Assembly: GCA_910584075.1 (NCBI GenBank)
Contig: CAJTZI010000006.1
Coordinates: 1 to 64,000 of the forward strand
Reading direction: 5' to 3'
Source: an uncultured Oscillibacter sp.
GTDB lineage: Bacteria; Bacillota; Clostridia; Oscillospirales; Oscillospiraceae
Length of the DNA stretch: 64,000 nucleotides
How positions within the stretch are numbered: the stretch's first letter is position 1; each line of letters starts with the position of its first letter. Below the pieces are notes generated by a model. The model was given only the letters and a program-made list of their open reading frames with translations, was not told the origin of the DNA and ran no database searches. Positions 33,827-41,930 of this stretch are shown here, one piece after another. Position numbers and translations under genes: made by a program.

Positions 33827-35230
33827 TCACACCGGCTTTTCAAAGTAGAAGAAGGTCTCGTCCTCCCCGCTCCGGCGCATACAGGAGGAGAGCATCTTGA
33901 AGGATGCCTCATTCTCCTTGTAGCACTTGGCCAGCACCCGGTTCAGCTGGACCCGGTACAGCCCCCAGCTGGCCACAGCGGCAAAGGCCTCCGTGCCGTA
34001 GCCGTGGCCGTCATAGGCTCTGTCGATGCGGCAGCCCAGCTCCGCGCCGCCCTGGTAGTCAAAGCGGTACAGCACCGCCTCGCCGATCAGCTTCCCGTCC
34101 AGGCGAATGGCGAAGTTCACCGCCAGCCGGTTCTCAAAGTCCCGGTGGGCCACGTCAAAAAAGCTCCTCTCCTCCACCGGCCCGCCCAGACCGGCCACAT
34201 CGTCATAGCCCCACCAGCGGTTCCGCTCCCGGTCCAGCACTAGGGCGTTGTAGGCGGGGATGTCCGCCTCTTCCAGGACGGAGAGTGTCAGCCGCTCCGT
34301 CCGCAGCTCCGGAATGGCCTTGACATGGCTCAGCAGCTCGTTCTGGGGCTCAAAGCGGTACTTGGGGGCCAGCTTCGCCGGGCCGTACTGTAATTTGGAG
34401 GTGCGGAGGCCCCGGTCCGCAGCGTCATCCTCCCGGTTGATCCACTGGCAGTCCCCGCCGAAGGCCCCGGCAAATTCCTGCACCAGGGTGGGGTACACGC
34501 CGGTGTAGGAGTACAGGGCCTTTTCGATATGGATGATGAGGGTGTCCCCGCAGCGCTCCGCCAGGGACAGCGCGATAAGCCTGTCCCCGTCAAATATCCC
34601 TCCGGCGATAAACCAGGGCCTGCCCGACAGTTCCAGCATCTTCTTGGCCAGGGACAGCTCGTCCCGGGCCTTGGCGTTGTCCCCCTTGGGGAACTCCGCC
34701 TCGTAATCCTTCCAAAAACGGTCCACCGCGTCTTTGTCCGCCGCCGTCAGGGAGCGGAAGCGGGCCTCCGGCCACTGGGTGCGGAACTTCTTGATGTGGT
34801 TGCGCTGGCCGGAGTACCGCCGTCCGGTGAAGAACTGGAGGTCCTCCCGGTAGTACACATAGTCCCGCCAGGTGCGGATGTTGCTGACCCGCACGTAGGG
34901 ATACCGGGCCAGAAGCTTCGCCGCCCTGCACTCCGGCACCACGGAGATCACCGGGCCCACTCCCTTTTCCAGGCAGTATGCCTCAATGGCGGCCAGGGCC
35001 GCGTCCTCGTCCCCCTCGGGACCGGGGACCGGGTAGTCAAAGGCGGTCTGCCCATCGATGGTGTTGCGGATTACCAGGCATCCGGCGATCTCCGCCCAGG
35101 CGGGGTGGAGGGTCTTGCGCCACATGAGCTTGGTGCCCACGGAGTATTCGCACAGGCCGTAGCTGCAATTTTGATAGTAGCGCCGCAGCTTGGGCGCGTC
35201 CTGTTTTGTCACTGGTTTGAAGCTCTGCAT
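33827..35230 (-). CDS. Fusion: DUF2156 (lysyl-transfer GNAT fold) + GNAT acetyltransferase
   Basis: The protein has 467 residues. Residues 1-300 match DUF2156, the C-terminal catalytic fold of phosphatidylglycerol lysyltransferases (GYCLWRK-like GTKLMWRKT, then RNHIKKF and ALYSYTGVYPTLVQEFA). No membrane domain is attached. Residues 305-467 are a RimJ/RimL-type acetyltransferase (LRTERLTLSVLEEADI, GCRIDRAYDGHGYGTEA). The product may aminoacylate and acetylate related substrates, but the substrates are unknown. The ATG lies only 69 bp upstream of mreB's end; both are leftward, with a terminator between. Confidence 0.8.
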   Translation of the reverse strand: MQSFKPVTKQDAPKLRRYYQNCSYGLCEYSVGTKLMWRKTLHPAWAEIAGCLVIRNTIDGQTAFDYPVPGPEGDEDAALAAIEAYCLEKGVGPVISVVPECRAAKLLARYPYVRVSNIRTWRDYVYYREDLQFFTGRRYSGQRNHIKKFRTQWPEARFRSLTAADKDAVDRFWKDYEAEFPKGDNAKARDELSLAKKMLELSGRPWFIAGGIFDGDRLIALSLAERCGDTLIIHIEKALYSYTGVYPTLVQEFAGAFGGDCQWINREDDAADRGLRTSKLQYGPAKLAPKYRFEPQNELLSHVKAIPELRTERLTLSVLEEADIPAYNALVLDRERNRWWGYDDVAGLGGPVEERSFFDVAHRDFENRLAVNFAIRLDGKLIGEAVLYRFDYQGGAELGCRIDRAYDGHGYGTEAFAAVASWGLYRVQLNRVLAKCYKENEASFKMLSSCMRRSGEDETFFYFEKPV

Positions 35231-35268
35231 AAGTCACCTGTATTTCTCTGTATTTCACATTCCGGAAA

Positions 35269-35293
35269 GAGGAGAGGGCGCCGCCCTCTCCTC
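35269..35293 (-). terminator. Terminator of mreB
   Basis: GAGGAGAGGGCG and CGCCCTCTCCTC form a 12-bp stem. Read leftward it ends in TTTCC, just after the mreB stop. Confidence 0.65.
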
Positions 35294-35299
35294 TGTTCG

Positions 35300-36319
35300 T
35301 CAATTCATCTGCCTGCGGCGGGAGATATTCATGGTGCCGTCCTGGAGAGAGTTCAGATCAGCCAGGCTCTTGCCCGTGCCCAGGGCCACGCAGCTGATGG
35401 CCTCCTCGGCGATGACGGCGTGGATGCCGGTGCGGGCGGTGACCAGCTTGTCAAAGCCGGAGACCAGACTGCCGCCGCCGGTCATGACGATGCCGTTGGT
35501 GGAGATATCCGCCACCAGCTCCGGCGGCGTCCGCTCCAGCACGGAGTGAATGGCCTCCATAATCCGCTCCACCGGCTCCTCAAAGGCGTCCATCATCTCC
35601 GTGGAGCTGACGGTGACCACCTTGGGAAGGCCCGTCAGGAGGCACCGGCCCTTGACGTCCATGGTCTCCTCCTCCTCCTTGGGGAAGACGCAGCCAATCT
35701 GCTTTTTCATCTCCTCGGCGGTGCGCTCGCCCACCAGCAGGTTGTGCTTGCGGCGCATATACTTCACCACGGCCTCGTTGAGCTGGTCGCCGGCGATCTT
35801 GATGGAGGCGGACTCCACCACGCCGGAGAGGGAGATAACGGCGATGTCCGCCGTGCCGCCGCCGATGTCCACCACCATGTGCCCGTCGGGCTGGGTGATG
35901 TCGATGCCGGCGCCGATAGCCGCCGCCACCGGCTCCTCAATGAGGTAGACCTTCCGGGCGCCCGCCTGGATGCCCGCGTCCACCACGGCGCGCTCCTCAA
36001 CCTCCGTGATGCCGGAGGGGATGCAGATCAGCACCCGGGGGCGGAAGAAGGACACGCCCGTTACCTTATGAATAAACTCCCGGAGCATCCGCTCCGTCAT
36101 GTCGTAGTCGGAGATGACGCCCTCCCGCAGGGGGCGGATGGCCACGATGTTGCCGGGGGTCCGGCCCAGCATGGCCTGGGCCTCCGCGCCCACCTTCAAA
36201 AGCTTGCCCGTGTTCTTATCCAGCGCAACAACGGAGGGCTCGTTGAGAACTATGCCCTTGCCCTTGACATATACCAAAACCGAAGCGGTTCCCAGGTCGA
36301 TACCAATATCTTTTCCCAT
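35300..36319 (-). CDS. mreB: Rod shape-determining protein MreB/Mbl
   Basis: This 339-residue actin homologue has phosphate 1 (GIDLGTASVLVYV), phosphate 2 (VVDIGGGTADIAV) and the adenosine loop (GIVMTGGGSLVSG). It polymerises under the membrane and guides lateral wall synthesis in rod cells. It stands alone here, without mreC or mreD, so it may be the Mbl-type paralogue. The ATG follows AGGTGAGGTAAAT. Confidence 0.95.
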   Translation of the reverse strand: MGKDIGIDLGTASVLVYVKGKGIVLNEPSVVALDKNTGKLLKVGAEAQAMLGRTPGNIVAIRPLREGVISDYDMTERMLREFIHKVTGVSFFRPRVLICIPSGITEVEERAVVDAGIQAGARKVYLIEEPVAAAIGAGIDITQPDGHMVVDIGGGTADIAVISLSGVVESASIKIAGDQLNEAVVKYMRRKHNLLVGERTAEEMKKQIGCVFPKEEEETMDVKGRCLLTGLPKVVTVSSTEMMDAFEEPVERIMEAIHSVLERTPPELVADISTNGIVMTGGGSLVSGFDKLVTARTGIHAVIAEEAISCVALGTGKSLADLNSLQDGTMNISRRRQMN

Positions 36320-36477
36320 GGATTTACCTCACCTCATGCTCTTTCTATCTTATTATAAACGGTTTTTCCGCAAACAATCACAATACAGGTTCTATTATAC
36401 TGGCAGTTTCTGTCGATTGCAACCCCATTCTTCTCCGAAATTGTAAACCTTTTTCTCCGGACAGTGCCGGAATTTGG

Positions 36478-37155
36478 TCAAAACAGCTCCTCATCCGAGG
36501 CATCCGGCCGGCCCGGCGGCGTTCTGGCCGCCGCCGCGCAGACCACCGCCTCCGCCCCGGCATCCAGCAAAACGGCGGCACACTGCCCCAGCGTGGCCCC
36601 GGTGGTGCAGATGTCGTCCACCAGCAACACCCGGCGGCCCCGGCAGTCTCCCGCCGCCCGGTAGGCGCCCTTGACGTTTTCCCGCCGGGCCTCTCTGTCC
36701 GTCAGGCCGGACTGGGCGGGGTTGTCCCGGGTCTTCTCCAGCAGCCGCTCCGGGCGGGTATCCCACCGGCGGCAGGCACTGCGGGCCAGCAGCTCCGCCT
36801 GGTCGTAGCCCCGCCTGCGCAGGCGCTTCCGGCTCACCGGCACCCAGGTCACGGCGTCAAACTCCCCGGACAGACGCTCCGCGGCGCACTGGGCGATCAG
36901 TCCGCCCAGCGGGTCCGCCGCCCCGGCGGCGCCCTGAAATTTGAACCGAAGCAGCCCCTGCCGGACAGCGCCTTCATACCACAGCGGCGCGGCGCACCGC
37001 AGTGCGCCGGGAAGCTCCCAGAGGCTGCCGGCCTCCCCTGTCCAGGGGAGGGAGGATTCACATCCGGCGCAGATGCCGGGCCGGTCCAGCACCCGGCCGC
37101 AGAAGGGGCACCTGGGGGGAAAGAACAGGTCCAGGACCCGTTCCAGGGCCCTCAC
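36478..37155 (-). CDS. comF: ComF-family phosphoribosyltransferase-like protein
   Basis: The 225-residue protein has an N-terminal four-cysteine zinc site (C16, C19, C29, C32 in CPFCGRVLDRPGICAGC). A type I phosphoribosyltransferase domain ends with the PRPP loop VLLVDDICTTGATL. ComFC proteins assist DNA uptake and handling of imported single strands in transformation; the reaction is not known. It overlaps the XRE regulator stop by 4 bp (ATGA), so the two are co-translated. Confidence 0.9.
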   Translation of the reverse strand: MRALERVLDLFFPPRCPFCGRVLDRPGICAGCESSLPWTGEAGSLWELPGALRCAAPLWYEGAVRQGLLRFKFQGAAGAADPLGGLIAQCAAERLSGEFDAVTWVPVSRKRLRRRGYDQAELLARSACRRWDTRPERLLEKTRDNPAQSGLTDREARRENVKGAYRAAGDCRGRRVLLVDDICTTGATLGQCAAVLLDAGAEAVVCAAAARTPPGRPDASDEELF

Positions 37156-37400
37156 GGCTGCCTCCGCTTCCTGGGGTAGGGGGCGGGGGCGTCGGTGAGG
37201 CCCACCAGGTAGTCCATGCTGACTTCGTAGAACTCCGCTAGTTTGACTACCGCGTCCAATGGGAACCGAGAGGTCCCAATCTCATACTGGGAATAGGTGT
37301 TTTGGCTCACATGGAGAATTTTCGCAATCTGTTTCTGCGTCAGGCCCCTGTCGTTCCGAATATCGCGGATTCGGCCGTATTTCAAAATTTCGGTCCTCAT
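37152..37400 (-). CDS. XRE-family helix-turn-helix regulator
   Basis: The 82-residue protein is little more than a Cro/C1-type HTH (LTQKQIAKILHVSQNTYSQYE, residues 18-38), followed by LVGLTDAP typical of Clostridial XRE regulators. It is translationally coupled to comF. A dyad TATCTG-N5-CAGATA sits 26 bp upstream (37426-37442), which suggests self-regulation. ATG 37400 after TTTGGTGA is preferred to TTG 37412. Confidence 0.88.
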   Translation of the reverse strand: MRTEILKYGRIRDIRNDRGLTQKQIAKILHVSQNTYSQYEIGTSRFPLDAVVKLAEFYEVSMDYLVGLTDAPAPYPRKRRQP

Positions 37401-37425
37401 ATATATCACCAAAGATGAGTATATG

Positions 37426-37442
37426 TATCTGGTTTTCAGATA
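37426..37442. promoter_or_regulatory. Candidate operator of the XRE-comF operon
   Basis: TATCTG and CAGATA are perfect inverted arms with a 5-bp centre. A related half-site CCAGATA recurs at 37461-37467. Confidence 0.5.
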
Positions 37443-37542
37443 TTTTGTTCTATCGTATTTCCAGATAGATATGGGACTGGGTGAAATCGCCCCACAGAGG
37501 CAGGAGGGGTTATTCCTGCCCTTGCGGGCGAGAAAGAGTTCC

Positions 37543-37560
37543 CCCCGCCTGAGGCGGGTC
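37543..37560 (-). terminator. Weak hairpin after the radical SAM gene
   Basis: CCCGCC and GGCGGG form a short stem. Read leftward it is followed by AACTCTTTCTC. It may close the mutY operon. Confidence 0.35.
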
Positions 37561-37565
37561 CACCT

Positions 37566-38438
37566 TCATATGCCCCGCATATCAAATTCCGGCGTATACT
37601 CCTCCCGGGCGGAGGTCCGCTCCTGAGTATAGCCGTCGGTAATTCCGCAGTTCGCCATATACTCCGCCGCGGCGCGGTACTCCCCCTTTGTCACATGGCG
37701 GCCCAGCCGCCCCTCCGCCCCGGGCTGGGGCGTGTACTGGCTCATAAGGGAGAACAGCACCTCCCCGGGGCGGAAGGTCTCCGCCACCCAGTCGATGCAG
37801 CGCCGTGTGTTCTCCAGCTCCCCCGGAAGAATCATATGCCGGATCAGCACGCCGGATTTCAGGAGGCCGCCCTCCATCCGGCAGGGTCCCGTCTGGCGGA
37901 ACATCTCCAGAATGGCGGCCGAGGCCCAGTCAAAATAATCCGCCGCGCCGGAGTACCGTCCCGCCGGACCCGGCATGGCATATTTCAGGTCCGGCAGGTA
38001 CACCTGGACTCGGCCCTCCAGAAGCCGCAGGGTCTCCGGCTTTTCATACCCGCCGGAGTTCCAAACCACCGGCACCGGCCAGGGCTCCTCCCCCAGAGCC
38101 TCCAGGATGGAGAGGGTGAAGTGGGTGGGGGTCACCAGGTCCAGACACGCCGCCCCCTGGGCGATCAGCTCATGGAAGATCTCCCGCAGGCGGGAAACCG
38201 TCACGGGCATCCCCGCGCCCTCTTGGGAAATGGGGGCGTTCTGGCAGAAGACGCACCGGAGATTGCAGCCGGAGAAGAACACCGTCCCGGCCCCGCGCTC
38301 TCCGGTGAGGCAGGGCTCCTCCCACTGGTGGAGCATGGCCCGGGCCGCAACGGGGAGGGCGGGCATGGCGCACACGCCGCCGGAGACGGTCTCCGTGCGT
38401 TCCGCGCCGCAGTTCCGGGGACAGAGGCGGCAGATCAT
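37566..38438 (-). CDS. Radical SAM protein (PflA/YgiQ-like activating-enzyme family)
   Basis: The 290-residue protein has the radical SAM cluster CxxxCxxC at C58, C62 and C65 (GCNLRCVFCQN). An extra N-terminal cysteine set (CRLCPRNC near 3-10) is seen in the 'pyruvate formate-lyase activating enzyme-like' group. The fold would cleave SAM to a 5'-deoxyadenosyl radical; the target is unknown. It overlaps the zinc-ribbon gene upstream by 4 bp, in an operon of mutY, a small membrane protein, the zinc-ribbon protein and this gene. Confidence 0.85.
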   Translation of the reverse strand: MICRLCPRNCGAERTETVSGGVCAMPALPVAARAMLHQWEEPCLTGERGAGTVFFSGCNLRCVFCQNAPISQEGAGMPVTVSRLREIFHELIAQGAACLDLVTPTHFTLSILEALGEEPWPVPVVWNSGGYEKPETLRLLEGRVQVYLPDLKYAMPGPAGRYSGAADYFDWASAAILEMFRQTGPCRMEGGLLKSGVLIRHMILPGELENTRRCIDWVAETFRPGEVLFSLMSQYTPQPGAEGRLGRHVTKGEYRAAAEYMANCGITDGYTQERTSAREEYTPEFDMRGI

Positions 38439-38935
38439 GAGGGAGCCTCCTCTTCGTTCCCCTGGGCGTCCCGGAAATAACCCTCCAGCTCCTTTGCCTC
38501 GGGAGACTCCGGCCAGGTGTAGGGCTCGGTGACTCTCCGCATCCCCTTGGCGTCGATGACCATCTTCTCGCAGTCCCCGCAGTACCAGACCGTCTTATAA
38601 GGGGTAAAATCCCCTTCGTCATTTACCCGCAGACTGCGCTCCCGCACCTCTTTGGGCGGACCGATCCAGGCGGACCGGGCAGTCATCCATCCCGGCCTCC
38701 AGATCAGGTCGCCTCTCCCGGAGACCATGTAGCCCCGCTCCATCTCCCTCCCGCACCAGGGACAGACCTCCCTGGGCTGGGCCTCCAGCTCCGCCTGCTT
38801 GGCGGCGGCCCTGGCTTTGCGCTCCTCGTTCCAGTCCCGCAGAGTCTCCAGGGGAGTCTCTATGGGCTCCCGTTTTTCCCGCGCCTTGGCGGGATCCACA
38901 TCCCAGGGGTCATCGCTCTTTTTCCAAAAGGCCAT
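38435..38935 (-). CDS. Zinc-ribbon protein of unknown function
   Basis: The protein has 166 residues. An acidic/basic helical N-terminus is followed by CPWCGRE (near residue 59) and WYCGDCEKM (near 118), forming a split four-cysteine zinc ribbon around a beta-rich middle part. I do not know a function. It overlaps the radical SAM gene by 4 bp and lies 3 bp from the small membrane protein gene, so it is in one operon with mutY. Confidence 0.75.
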   Translation of the reverse strand: MAFWKKSDDPWDVDPAKAREKREPIETPLETLRDWNEERKARAAAKQAELEAQPREVCPWCGREMERGYMVSGRGDLIWRPGWMTARSAWIGPPKEVRERSLRVNDEGDFTPYKTVWYCGDCEKMVIDAKGMRRVTEPYTWPESPEAKELEGYFRDAQGNEEEAPS

Positions 38936-38938
38936 GGC

Positions 38939-39121
38939 TCACTCCTCCTCGTCCTCTACTTCCTCGTAATCCACGGTGTACACCGGTCCCTTGAACTCCG
39001 GGTCCTCCCCCTTGCGGACGGACCGCCGCCACAGGAAAAACAGCAGCGCCCCCACAACTAAAAAGGGCAGCAGCCGCCCCAGTGTCATCACTACGGCCAG
39101 TAAAATCCGCAATACCGCCAT
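38939..39121 (-). CDS. Small single-TM protein
   Basis: The 60-residue protein has one hydrophobic span (LLAVVMTLGRLLPFLVVGALLFFLW), then a basic patch (RRSVRKG) and a very acidic end (DYEEVEDEEE). The charges place the C-terminus in the cytoplasm. The function is unknown. It follows mutY after 1 bp. Confidence 0.65.
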   Translation of the reverse strand: MAVLRILLAVVMTLGRLLPFLVVGALLFFLWRRSVRKGEDPEFKGPVYTVDYEEVEDEEE

Positions 39122-39122
39122 G

Positions 39123-40199
39123 CTATCTCTCCTCCTCCAGCAGTCTCCGGGCCTCCTCGTAGTACCGGGCGAAGGCGGAGGGCACCGCGTGGGCCTCCAG
39201 CCCCGCCCCGTCCACCCAGAGGAAGGGCCCCTCCCCGGCGGCCTCCAGGGCGTAGCCGGTCATGCGCCATTCCACGTGGGTGAAGATGTGTTTCGCCGTC
39301 AGTTTTTTTCTCCAGGCTTTCGGCTCCAGCCCCCAGGCGCGAACCGCCGCCGCGGCCTCCGTCTCGTTTAGTGCGCCCTCCGCGTTGGGAAACTCCCACA
39401 GTCCCGCCAAAAGGCCGGTGTCCGGCCGCCGCCGCAGGGCGATTTTTCCCTTTCGCAGCAGGAGGAACACCGTCTTCTCCTCCACCCGGCGGGCCTTTTT
39501 CGCCGCCTTCACCGGCAGACTCTCCGCCGTGCCCCGGATGCGGCCCAGGCAGAAGTCCCGGGCGGGACACGCCCCGCACTTCGGGGAACCGTTGGGGACG
39601 CACACCGTGGCCCCCAGCTCCATCACCGCCTGATTGAAAATGCGGATATCCTCCGCCTCCTCCGGCATCAGGCCGCGAAGTTGCTCCCGGGCGGCCTTCT
39701 TTGTGGCAGGGGCGGCGATGTCGTCACCGCAGTCCGTCAGGCGGGCAGTGACCCGCAGAACGTTGCCGTCCACCGCCGGCTCCCGGAGGCCGAAGGCCGC
39801 CGAGGCAATAGCCCCGGCGGTGTACTCGCCGATCCCCGGCAGAGCCAGCAGCTCCTCATAGGTGCCGGGGAAGCCGCCCCGCTCTGCAATCAGCTTTGCC
39901 GCCTTTTGGAGATTCCGGGCCCGGCTGTAATACCCCAGGCCCTCCCACAGCTTCATCAGGCGGTCCTCAGGGGCGGCGGCCAGGGTTTCCACCGTGGGGA
40001 AGGCCGCGAGAAACCGGGCATAATACCCCAGCACCGCCGCAACACGCGTCTGCTGGAGCATGATCTCCGAGACCCAGATGCGGTAAGGGTCCTCCGTGTG
40101 CCGCCAGGGCAGGTCCCGGGCGCTCCGGCGGTACCAGGCGAGCAGGGGACCGGGCAGGCGGGACAGAGGGGATTCCGTTGTCAAAATTTTTTGTTCCAT
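39123..40199 (-). CDS. mutY: A/G-specific adenine glycosylase
   Basis: The 358-residue enzyme removes adenine mispaired with 8-oxoguanine. The catalytic residues are E45 (SEIMLQQTRV) and D144 (AVDGNVLRV), with the helix-hairpin-helix LPGIGEYTAGA (120-130). The 4Fe-4S site is CVPNGSPKCGACPARDFC. A C-terminal MutT-like recognition domain is present. The start codon lies only 6 nt after a TATAAT box, so the message may be leaderless. Confidence 0.95.
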   Translation of the reverse strand: MEQKILTTESPLSRLPGPLLAWYRRSARDLPWRHTEDPYRIWVSEIMLQQTRVAAVLGYYARFLAAFPTVETLAAAPEDRLMKLWEGLGYYSRARNLQKAAKLIAERGGFPGTYEELLALPGIGEYTAGAIASAAFGLREPAVDGNVLRVTARLTDCGDDIAAPATKKAAREQLRGLMPEEAEDIRIFNQAVMELGATVCVPNGSPKCGACPARDFCLGRIRGTAESLPVKAAKKARRVEEKTVFLLLRKGKIALRRRPDTGLLAGLWEFPNAEGALNETEAAAAVRAWGLEPKAWRKKLTAKHIFTHVEWRMTGYALEAAGEGPFLWVDGAGLEAHAVPSAFARYYEEARRLLEEER

Positions 40200-40204
40200 A
40201 GTGG

Positions 40205-40210
40205 GATTAT
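40205..40210 (-). promoter_or_regulatory. -10 box of mutY abutting the start codon
   Basis: TATAAT (40210-40205) is followed by CCCACT and then the ATG at 40199. The -35 region (TTTCCT at 17 bp) is weak. The spacing would place transcription start at or next to the A of the ATG. Confidence 0.5.
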
Positions 40211-40443
40211 ACCATAGAATCGGGGAAAAGGAAAGTAGGGGCCGCCGCCCTCGGCGGCCCGCCTCCTCCGGAGCCCCGGCGCTCCCGAAAATTATTCCCC
40301 CGAAACCCGGGCACTCCCGGGGAAACGGGCCGCCGGGCGCCCGCAGGGAGTGCGCCGCATCCCTAAGCGGCAAAGGGCCCCTGCCGGGGGAGGCGCCTGC
40401 TCCGCCTTTTCCATGTGCTTTACAGAATTTTTTCAAAAAACCC

Positions 40444-40474
40444 TTGACCTTCCCCCTTCTGGAAGGTGTATCAT
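40444..40474 (+). promoter_or_regulatory. MerR-type promoter/operator with 19-bp spacer
   Basis: TTGACC (40444-40449) and TATCAT (40469-40474) are 19 bp apart, the over-long spacing that MerR proteins correct by DNA distortion. A perfect dyad, ACCTTCC (40447-40453) and GGAAGGT (40461-40467) with 7 bp between, sits between the boxes exactly where MerR dimers bind. The downstream gene encodes a MerR protein, so this is an autoregulatory switch. Confidence 0.85.
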
Positions 40475-40490
40475 ACCCTCAGAAAGCGAG

Positions 40491-41150
40491 GTGAGCGGCC
40501 TGAAAATCAACGAGGTGGAGGCCCTGGTGGGCATCACAAAGAAGAATATCCGCTTCTACGAGGCCGAGGGCCTGTTGACGCCCCGCAGGAACAGCGAGAA
40601 CGGCTACCGGGACTACGGCGAGGCGGAGGTGACGGTCCTGCGGCGGATCAAGCTCATGCGAAAGCTGGGCGTGCCCCTGGAGGAGATCCGGAAGATGCAG
40701 TGCGGCGTCCACACCGTGGGCGACGGAATGCGGCGGCACCTGGTGACGCTGGAGCGGGACCGGGAGAACCTGGAGCAGGCCATCCGATTGTGCGGCGGCC
40801 TGACAGACTGCACGGCGCGGCTGGAGGACCTGGACGCCGAGAGCCTCCTCACCCGGATGGAGGCCATGGAGCAGGAGGGCACCACCTTCCAGAACAAGCA
40901 GCGCAGCGACATCCGCATCCGGTATGTGGCCCCGCTGGTGATTGCCGGGACCATGACGGCGCTGCTGGCGGGACTCATGGCCCTGCTGATCTGGGTCTTT
41001 CTGCTGGACCCCGTCAGCGGACTGCCCCTGCCGTTGCTGCTGGTCAGCCTGGCCCTGCTGGCTCTGGTGGCCGGAGGCGTGCTGGCAGCCCTGATCCAGC
41101 GGCTGCGGGAAATCGGGAAAGGAGAGATCGACGATGCGAAAAACTACTAG
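40491..41150 (+). CDS. MerR-family regulator with C-terminal membrane anchor
   Basis: The protein has about 219 residues. The N-terminal MerR winged helix is KINEVEALVGITKKNIRFYE, followed by LTPRRNSENGYRDYGE and a coiled-coil dimer helix. The usual ligand domain is replaced by two transmembrane segments near residues 145-170 and 180-205 and a short tail, RLREIGKGEIDDAKNY. The next two small proteins share this tail. I infer a membrane-embedded sensor-regulator. The start is either GTG 40491 or, better placed after GAGGTGA, CTG 40500. The stop overlaps the next gene by 17 bp. Confidence 0.88.
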   Translation: MSGLKINEVEALVGITKKNIRFYEAEGLLTPRRNSENGYRDYGEAEVTVLRRIKLMRKLGVPLEEIRKMQCGVHTVGDGMRRHLVTLERDRENLEQAIRLCGGLTDCTARLEDLDAESLLTRMEAMEQEGTTFQNKQRSDIRIRYVAPLVIAGTMTALLAGLMALLIWVFLLDPVSGLPLPLLLVSLALLALVAGGVLAALIQRLREIGKGEIDDAKNY

Positions 41151-41388
41151 GAAGAAGATCGCCCCCATTGTCATCACCGTACTGGTGATCGCGTATATCG
41201 CCCCCCTGATGGCAATCGTTTTGGGGACCATGGGCCTGTGGAGCGGCGGGGAGAGCGTGAACGTCATGTTCCCCCTGCTGTGCTGGCTGATCGTGGGCGG
41301 TGCGGTGATCGCGGGGGCGCTCAAGGCCCTGCGGGAGCGGCTGAGGGAGATCGACGGAGGGGAGGAAGAGGATGCCAGCCAATACTGA
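41134..41388 (+). CDS. Small two-TM protein, MerR-tail paralogue 1
   Basis: The 84-residue protein has a basic start (MRKTTRKK), two transmembrane segments (near 10-33 and 46-64) and the tail LRERLREIDGGEEEDASQY. That tail repeats the C-terminal motif of the MerR protein (RLREI-G-GE-D-A--Y). It looks like a copy of the regulator's membrane half without the DNA-binding part. It overlaps both neighbours (17 bp each side), implying tight co-translation and perhaps complex formation. Confidence 0.75.
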   Translation: MRKTTRKKIAPIVITVLVIAYIAPLMAIVLGTMGLWSGGESVNVMFPLLCWLIVGGAVIAGALKALRERLREIDGGEEEDASQY

Positions 41389-41635
41389 GGACCGCCGGAA
41401 CCGGCGCCGGCGGCAGGCGGTACTGGGAGTCGTCCTGTTTGGCCTGCTCCAGCTGGCCTGTGGGGCGGCCTTCGCCGCGCTGTGCGCTATCCCCGGCCTG
41501 CCCCGGTGGGCAGCCCTGTTATTCGCGGTGCTGACCGCCTTCTGCGCCGCGCTGATGATTCCGGCACTGATGGTGCTGAGACAGAGATTGAAAGAAATTG
41601 AAGGAGGAGAACTCGATGAAGCTCTTAAATATTGA
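41372..41635 (+). CDS. Small two-TM protein, MerR-tail paralogue 2
   Basis: The 87-residue protein has a strongly basic start (DRRNRRRRQ), two transmembrane segments (near 17-37 and 46-68) and the tail LRQRLKEIEGGELDEALKY. It is the third protein in a row with this motif. It overlaps the previous gene by 17 bp and the YbjQ gene by 20 bp. The function is unknown; a heteromeric membrane complex with the MerR anchor is an inference. Confidence 0.75.
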   Translation: MPANTEDRRNRRRRQAVLGVVLFGLLQLACGAAFAALCAIPGLPRWAALLFAVLTAFCAALMIPALMVLRQRLKEIEGGELDEALKY

Positions 41636-41930
41636 CTATATCCCCGGCGGACAGGAATTTGAGGCCCTGGGCATCGTGAAGGGCACGGTGGTCCAGTCCA
41701 AAAACTTCGGCAAGGACTTTATGGCCAGCATGAAGACCCTGGTGGGCGGCGAGATCGTGGGCTACACGGAGATGCTGGTAGAGGCCCGGCAGATCGCCAC
41801 CAAGCGCATGGTGGACGAGGCGGAGGCCCTGGGGGCGGACGCCGTCGTCAACATCCGCTACGGCTCCTCCTCCGTGATGCAGGGAGCCGCCGAGATCATT
41901 GTCTACGGCACGGCGGTAAAGCTGAAATGA
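41616..41930 (+). CDS. YbjQ/UPF0145-family protein
   Basis: The protein has 104 residues. It has the family pattern GIVKGTVVQSKNFGKDF, LVGGEIVGYTEML and then ALGADAVVNIRYGSS. YbjQ proteins form ring-shaped oligomers of unknown role and often pair with small membrane proteins. ATG 41616 has AAGGAGGAG upstream. It overlaps the previous gene by 20 bp and the MBL gene by 4 bp, so it is part of the MerR operon. Confidence 0.85.
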   Translation: MKLLNIDYIPGGQEFEALGIVKGTVVQSKNFGKDFMASMKTLVGGEIVGYTEMLVEARQIATKRMVDEAEALGADAVVNIRYGSSSVMQGAAEIIVYGTAVKLK

